A DNA stretch of 61,879 bases, from the NCBI GenBank assembly GCA_947448795.1, contig CANFOZ010000005.1, positions 1-61,879 on the forward strand. The letters are read 5' to 3'. Numbering within the stretch: the stretch's first letter is position 1; every line of letters begins with the position of its first letter. A program made the translations under genes and the position numbers. Below the pieces are notes generated by a model. The model had not been told where the DNA came from and searched no databases. It saw only the letters and a list, made by a program, of their open reading frames with translations. Of the stretch, positions 59,977 to 61,879 are shown piece after piece. The stretch comes from Bacteroidota bacterium (GTDB taxonomy: Bacteria; Bacteroidota; Bacteroidia; AKYH767-A; JAHEYN01).

Positions 59977-61551
59977 TTATTGCTTGATCAGTTTTTGAGT
60001 TTGGCCTCCGCTTGCTTTTAAAAAGTACACCCCACACGGAAGCGTTGAAAAATTTTGCTTTTCCAAGTCCTTGCCTTGAAAAATGGTTTGTCCCAGCGCA
60101 TTCGTTAGTCTAAAGCTAGCTGTTGGTTCAGGATTTTTAACATGTAAATACCCATTGAATGGATTCGGATAAACCAAGCTTTCTGCTTGTCTACTTATCG
60201 ATTCAATACTGACACCCGGCGTGCAAAAAACGCTGCTACCAACAAGATTACTCATTTGATTGCAGAGGTAAATGTAATTCGTCGCAGCTTCCGAGCTAAG
60301 TGTGTCTAAAAGTAAGTTAATCAGTTCTGAAGGGTCGGATGCCAAATGATAAAACTCTTCTCCGCCGTAATCGAAGCGAATGAGTTTGTAATCCATGTTC
60401 CGCATCGCCTTCCCATCCATCGAATCGGTGGTTGTTTTAAACACTTCGGTAAAAGTCCAAGGGCGAACGCTCTGGCTTTGATTCTTGATGATAGGGACAA
60501 TGCTTTTACTGTCACACGTATCGCTTGCAGGTATTTGCGATTGCCAATTGGTGTTCCCCATCAATTCTTGCGTCGTGGCGAAGATGTCTGCTAAATTGAC
60601 CAAGGCATCTGAACTTCTTCCGGGATTGACAACAGATGGACCCGCAACCACGAAGGGAACATGAACTCCATATTGGTAAAGAGATCCTTTGGCTCTAGAG
60701 GTATCCGCAATCTGTGCGGATGGTTGGGCATTCCCATTGTCACCAATGAAAATGAAATCGATACTGTCAAGAATGTTCAGTGTTTGTAAAGAGTCGAACA
60801 TGCGGCCGACTTCGTGATCGAGGGCTTCAAGATCGGCTTTGAAATACTTCTTTGGGTTGTTGTTGATGTCGCCCGCTGCTCCGCTTAAGGTCAGATCCGA
60901 ATACATACCGGCCGGCGGTAGGTGATAAGGTTCGTGCGGGGCATTGAAGGAAAGCCAAAGAAAAAAATCTTGGGTGTAATGTGCTTGAATCCATGTGATC
61001 GCGTCATTGGCCGTCTCTGTTGTGGCGTAATTGGTACAGGTGCTTACCACGCCGTCGGTTACCTTCGACCAATTGTAAAAGCTGGTCAGTGTTCCGTTGA
61101 AGTTGCCCGCATAATGGTCATACCCCATGATGTTCGGATTGTTCAGGTTTGGCAAGGCCTGTACTTGCAGATGCCATTTGCCGGTGTTCGCCGTGGCGAT
61201 GTTCGGGTTGTAATTTTTGAGCGCTTTTGGAATACTTAATTCAGACGTGCTCAATGGATTTGACCCGCCCATGCCGCCAACCACGCCGCCAACGCCAGTG
61301 CGAAAAGCGTACTTTCCCGTGAATATCGATGCTCTCGTAGAGGAGCAATACGGGTTAGACATAGCATTGTCGAAGCGAATGCCTCGTGCCGCCAAAGAGC
61401 GTAAATGCGGGATGTTCGCCGTGTCCACATGATCGGGGTAGAAGCCGCACCAATCCGTGCCCAAATCGTCAGCGATGATTAAAATGACTCGGCGTTGTGC
61501 ATGCACGCTGAGCGCAACTAGCATTAAAAAAAGAAACACTAGTTTTTTCAT
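59977..61551 (-). CDS. secreted sulfatase with T9SS sorting domain
   Basis: I use the ATG at 61551 (signal peptide MKKLVFLFLMLVALSVHAQ). The 524-residue protein has the alkaline-phosphatase-like sulfatase core: Asp28-Asp29 in IIADDL, the formylglycine site Cys69-Ser-Ser-Thr-Arg73 in PYCSSTRASIFTG, GKWH at 124-127 and GDNG at 270-273. The third residue of the active-site motif is Ser instead of the usual Pro or Ala, so conversion of Cys69 by a formylglycine-generating enzyme should be checked. The sorting domain begins LVYPNPFNGY and ends KLIKQ. It removes sulfate from an extracellular polymer. It follows the thioredoxin-like gene by 5 bp and converges on the hupE-like gene. Confidence 0.9.
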   Translation of the reverse strand: MKKLVFLFLMLVALSVHAQRRVILIIADDLGTDWCGFYPDHVDTANIPHLRSLAARGIRFDNAMSNPYCSSTRASIFTGKYAFRTGVGGVVGGMGGSNPLSTSELSIPKALKNYNPNIATANTGKWHLQVQALPNLNNPNIMGYDHYAGNFNGTLTSFYNWSKVTDGVVSTCTNYATTETANDAITWIQAHYTQDFFLWLSFNAPHEPYHLPPAGMYSDLTLSGAAGDINNNPKKYFKADLEALDHEVGRMFDSLQTLNILDSIDFIFIGDNGNAQPSAQIADTSRAKGSLYQYGVHVPFVVAGPSVVNPGRSSDALVNLADIFATTQELMGNTNWQSQIPASDTCDSKSIVPIIKNQSQSVRPWTFTEVFKTTTDSMDGKAMRNMDYKLIRFDYGGEEFYHLASDPSELINLLLDTLSSEAATNYIYLCNQMSNLVGSSVFCTPGVSIESISRQAESLVYPNPFNGYLHVKNPEPTASFRLTNALGQTIFQGKDLEKQNFSTLPCGVYFLKASGGQTQKLIKQ

Positions 61552-61556
61552 ATACT

Positions 61557-61879
61557 TTAGTTTTTTCGATAAAAAATAGCGCATCCAAAAGTGTCGGTCT
61601 CGGGTTTACTGACCTTTTTACCTTGCAGCAATTCGTCTACCGCTTCGGTGATGTATGTGTGCTGGACTTTCTCGGGCTCTGCGCCATTATCATCAATGGC
61701 ACCTGCATAACGAATGATCCACTTACCCTGCTCTTTCCAAAGTACGAATGCATCCGGTGTGTGGTCAGCAGCAAAGGCTCTGCCAACATCCTGCTTGCCA
61801 TCTTGCAGATAGGGGAAGGCCCACTTTTCGTGCTCTGCCCAGGCCTTCATTTGTGCGTAATTCTCATCTTCATAAATCA
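61557..61879 (-). CDS. thioredoxin-like/AhpC-TSA family protein, C-terminal part
   Basis: The gene runs off the right end of the window; the open frame continues upstream of the internal ATG at 61850 (residues before it read IYEDENYAQ). The visible 107 residues match the end of a redoxin-fold protein: WAFPYLQDGKQDVGRAFAADHTPDAFVL, then IRYAGAIDDNG and a FGCAIFYRKN terminus. The cis-proline in HTPDAF is as expected. The active-site cysteine region lies outside. Proteins of this type are often exported thiol oxidoreductases or peroxiredoxin-like. It is transcribed with the sulfatase 5 bp downstream. Confidence 0.8.
   Translation of the reverse strand, partial: IYEDENYAQMKAWAEHEKWAFPYLQDGKQDVGRAFAADHTPDAFVLWKEQGKWIIRYAGAIDDNGAEPEKVQHTYITEAVDELLQGKKVSKPETDTFGCAIFYRKN

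Noticed and set aside
1..61879. Prophage or insertion sequence in the window
   Set aside because: I found no transposase, integrase or phage structural gene on either strand; only the tRNA-end repeats hint at past mobility.

Overview
The window comes from a Bacteroidota chromosome, probably an environmental member of the Chitinophagales/Sphingobacteriales/Flavobacteriales side; I cannot place it lower. The evidence is at least nine secreted proteins with type A C-terminal sorting domains of the type IX secretion system (T9SS), one type B (gliding-motility C-terminal) protein paired with a PorP/SprF-like protein, SprB-type repeats, a GH92/GH2/GH20 glycosidase operon, an FHS-family sugar permease, promoter-like TAnnTTTG elements, and an almost complete lack of Shine-Dalgarno sequences. 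GC content is moderate and even, and I see no insertion sequence, prophage or CRISPR array.

Layout. 1-608: end of a collagen-like protein. 5849-657 (minus): a five-gene signalling operon with a multi-PAS kinase, a receiver protein, a stand-alone H-NOX haem sensor, a second PAS kinase and a second receiver. 6073-9553: a secreted CotH-type protein, then a short-chain dehydrogenase and a coiled-coil protein on the other strand. 9699-14186: raiA, ppsA and a tandem universal stress protein, followed by a dehydrogenase; the first three look like a stationary-phase or stress operon. 14190-15270: terminator, tandem hairpins, a lysine-rich small protein, a C12 tract and a lone receiver. 15450-19764: a cytophagalysin-type metalloprotease and a secreted clan-A glycosidase. 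25393-19761 (minus): an rRNA methyltransferase, then DUF4175, a SpoIIAB-like ATPase, ybeY and a small secreted protein. 25520-35645: a tightly packed operon for mannose/GlcNAc glycans (permease, ROK kinase, GH20, CutC, GH2 mannosidase, GH92). 35681-38335: gltX, folB and a dehydrogenase. 38363-40468 (minus): PAP2 phosphatase and a GT-C-like membrane protein. 40956-43354: an orphan secretin coupled to a lipoprotein. 43355-43935: tRNA-Cys with several copies of its 3' end and terminator, plus a large palindrome. 43936-51853: membrane protein, PKD adhesin, PorP/SprF and a type B SprB-repeat protein. 51952-61879: two paralogous secreted metallophosphoesterases, a YHYH protein, three further proteins of an apparently co-transcribed surface locus, and on the other strand a sulfatase behind a thioredoxin-like gene.

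The strongest candidates for something new are the H-NOX/double-kinase operon with no DNA-binding output, the secretin-lipoprotein pair with no other secretion genes nearby, the phosphoesterase-YHYH-DUF1566-HupE locus, the position of CutC inside a glycan operon, and the repeated tRNA-Cys 3' ends. All functional calls rest on motif and architecture recognition by eye; no database search was run.
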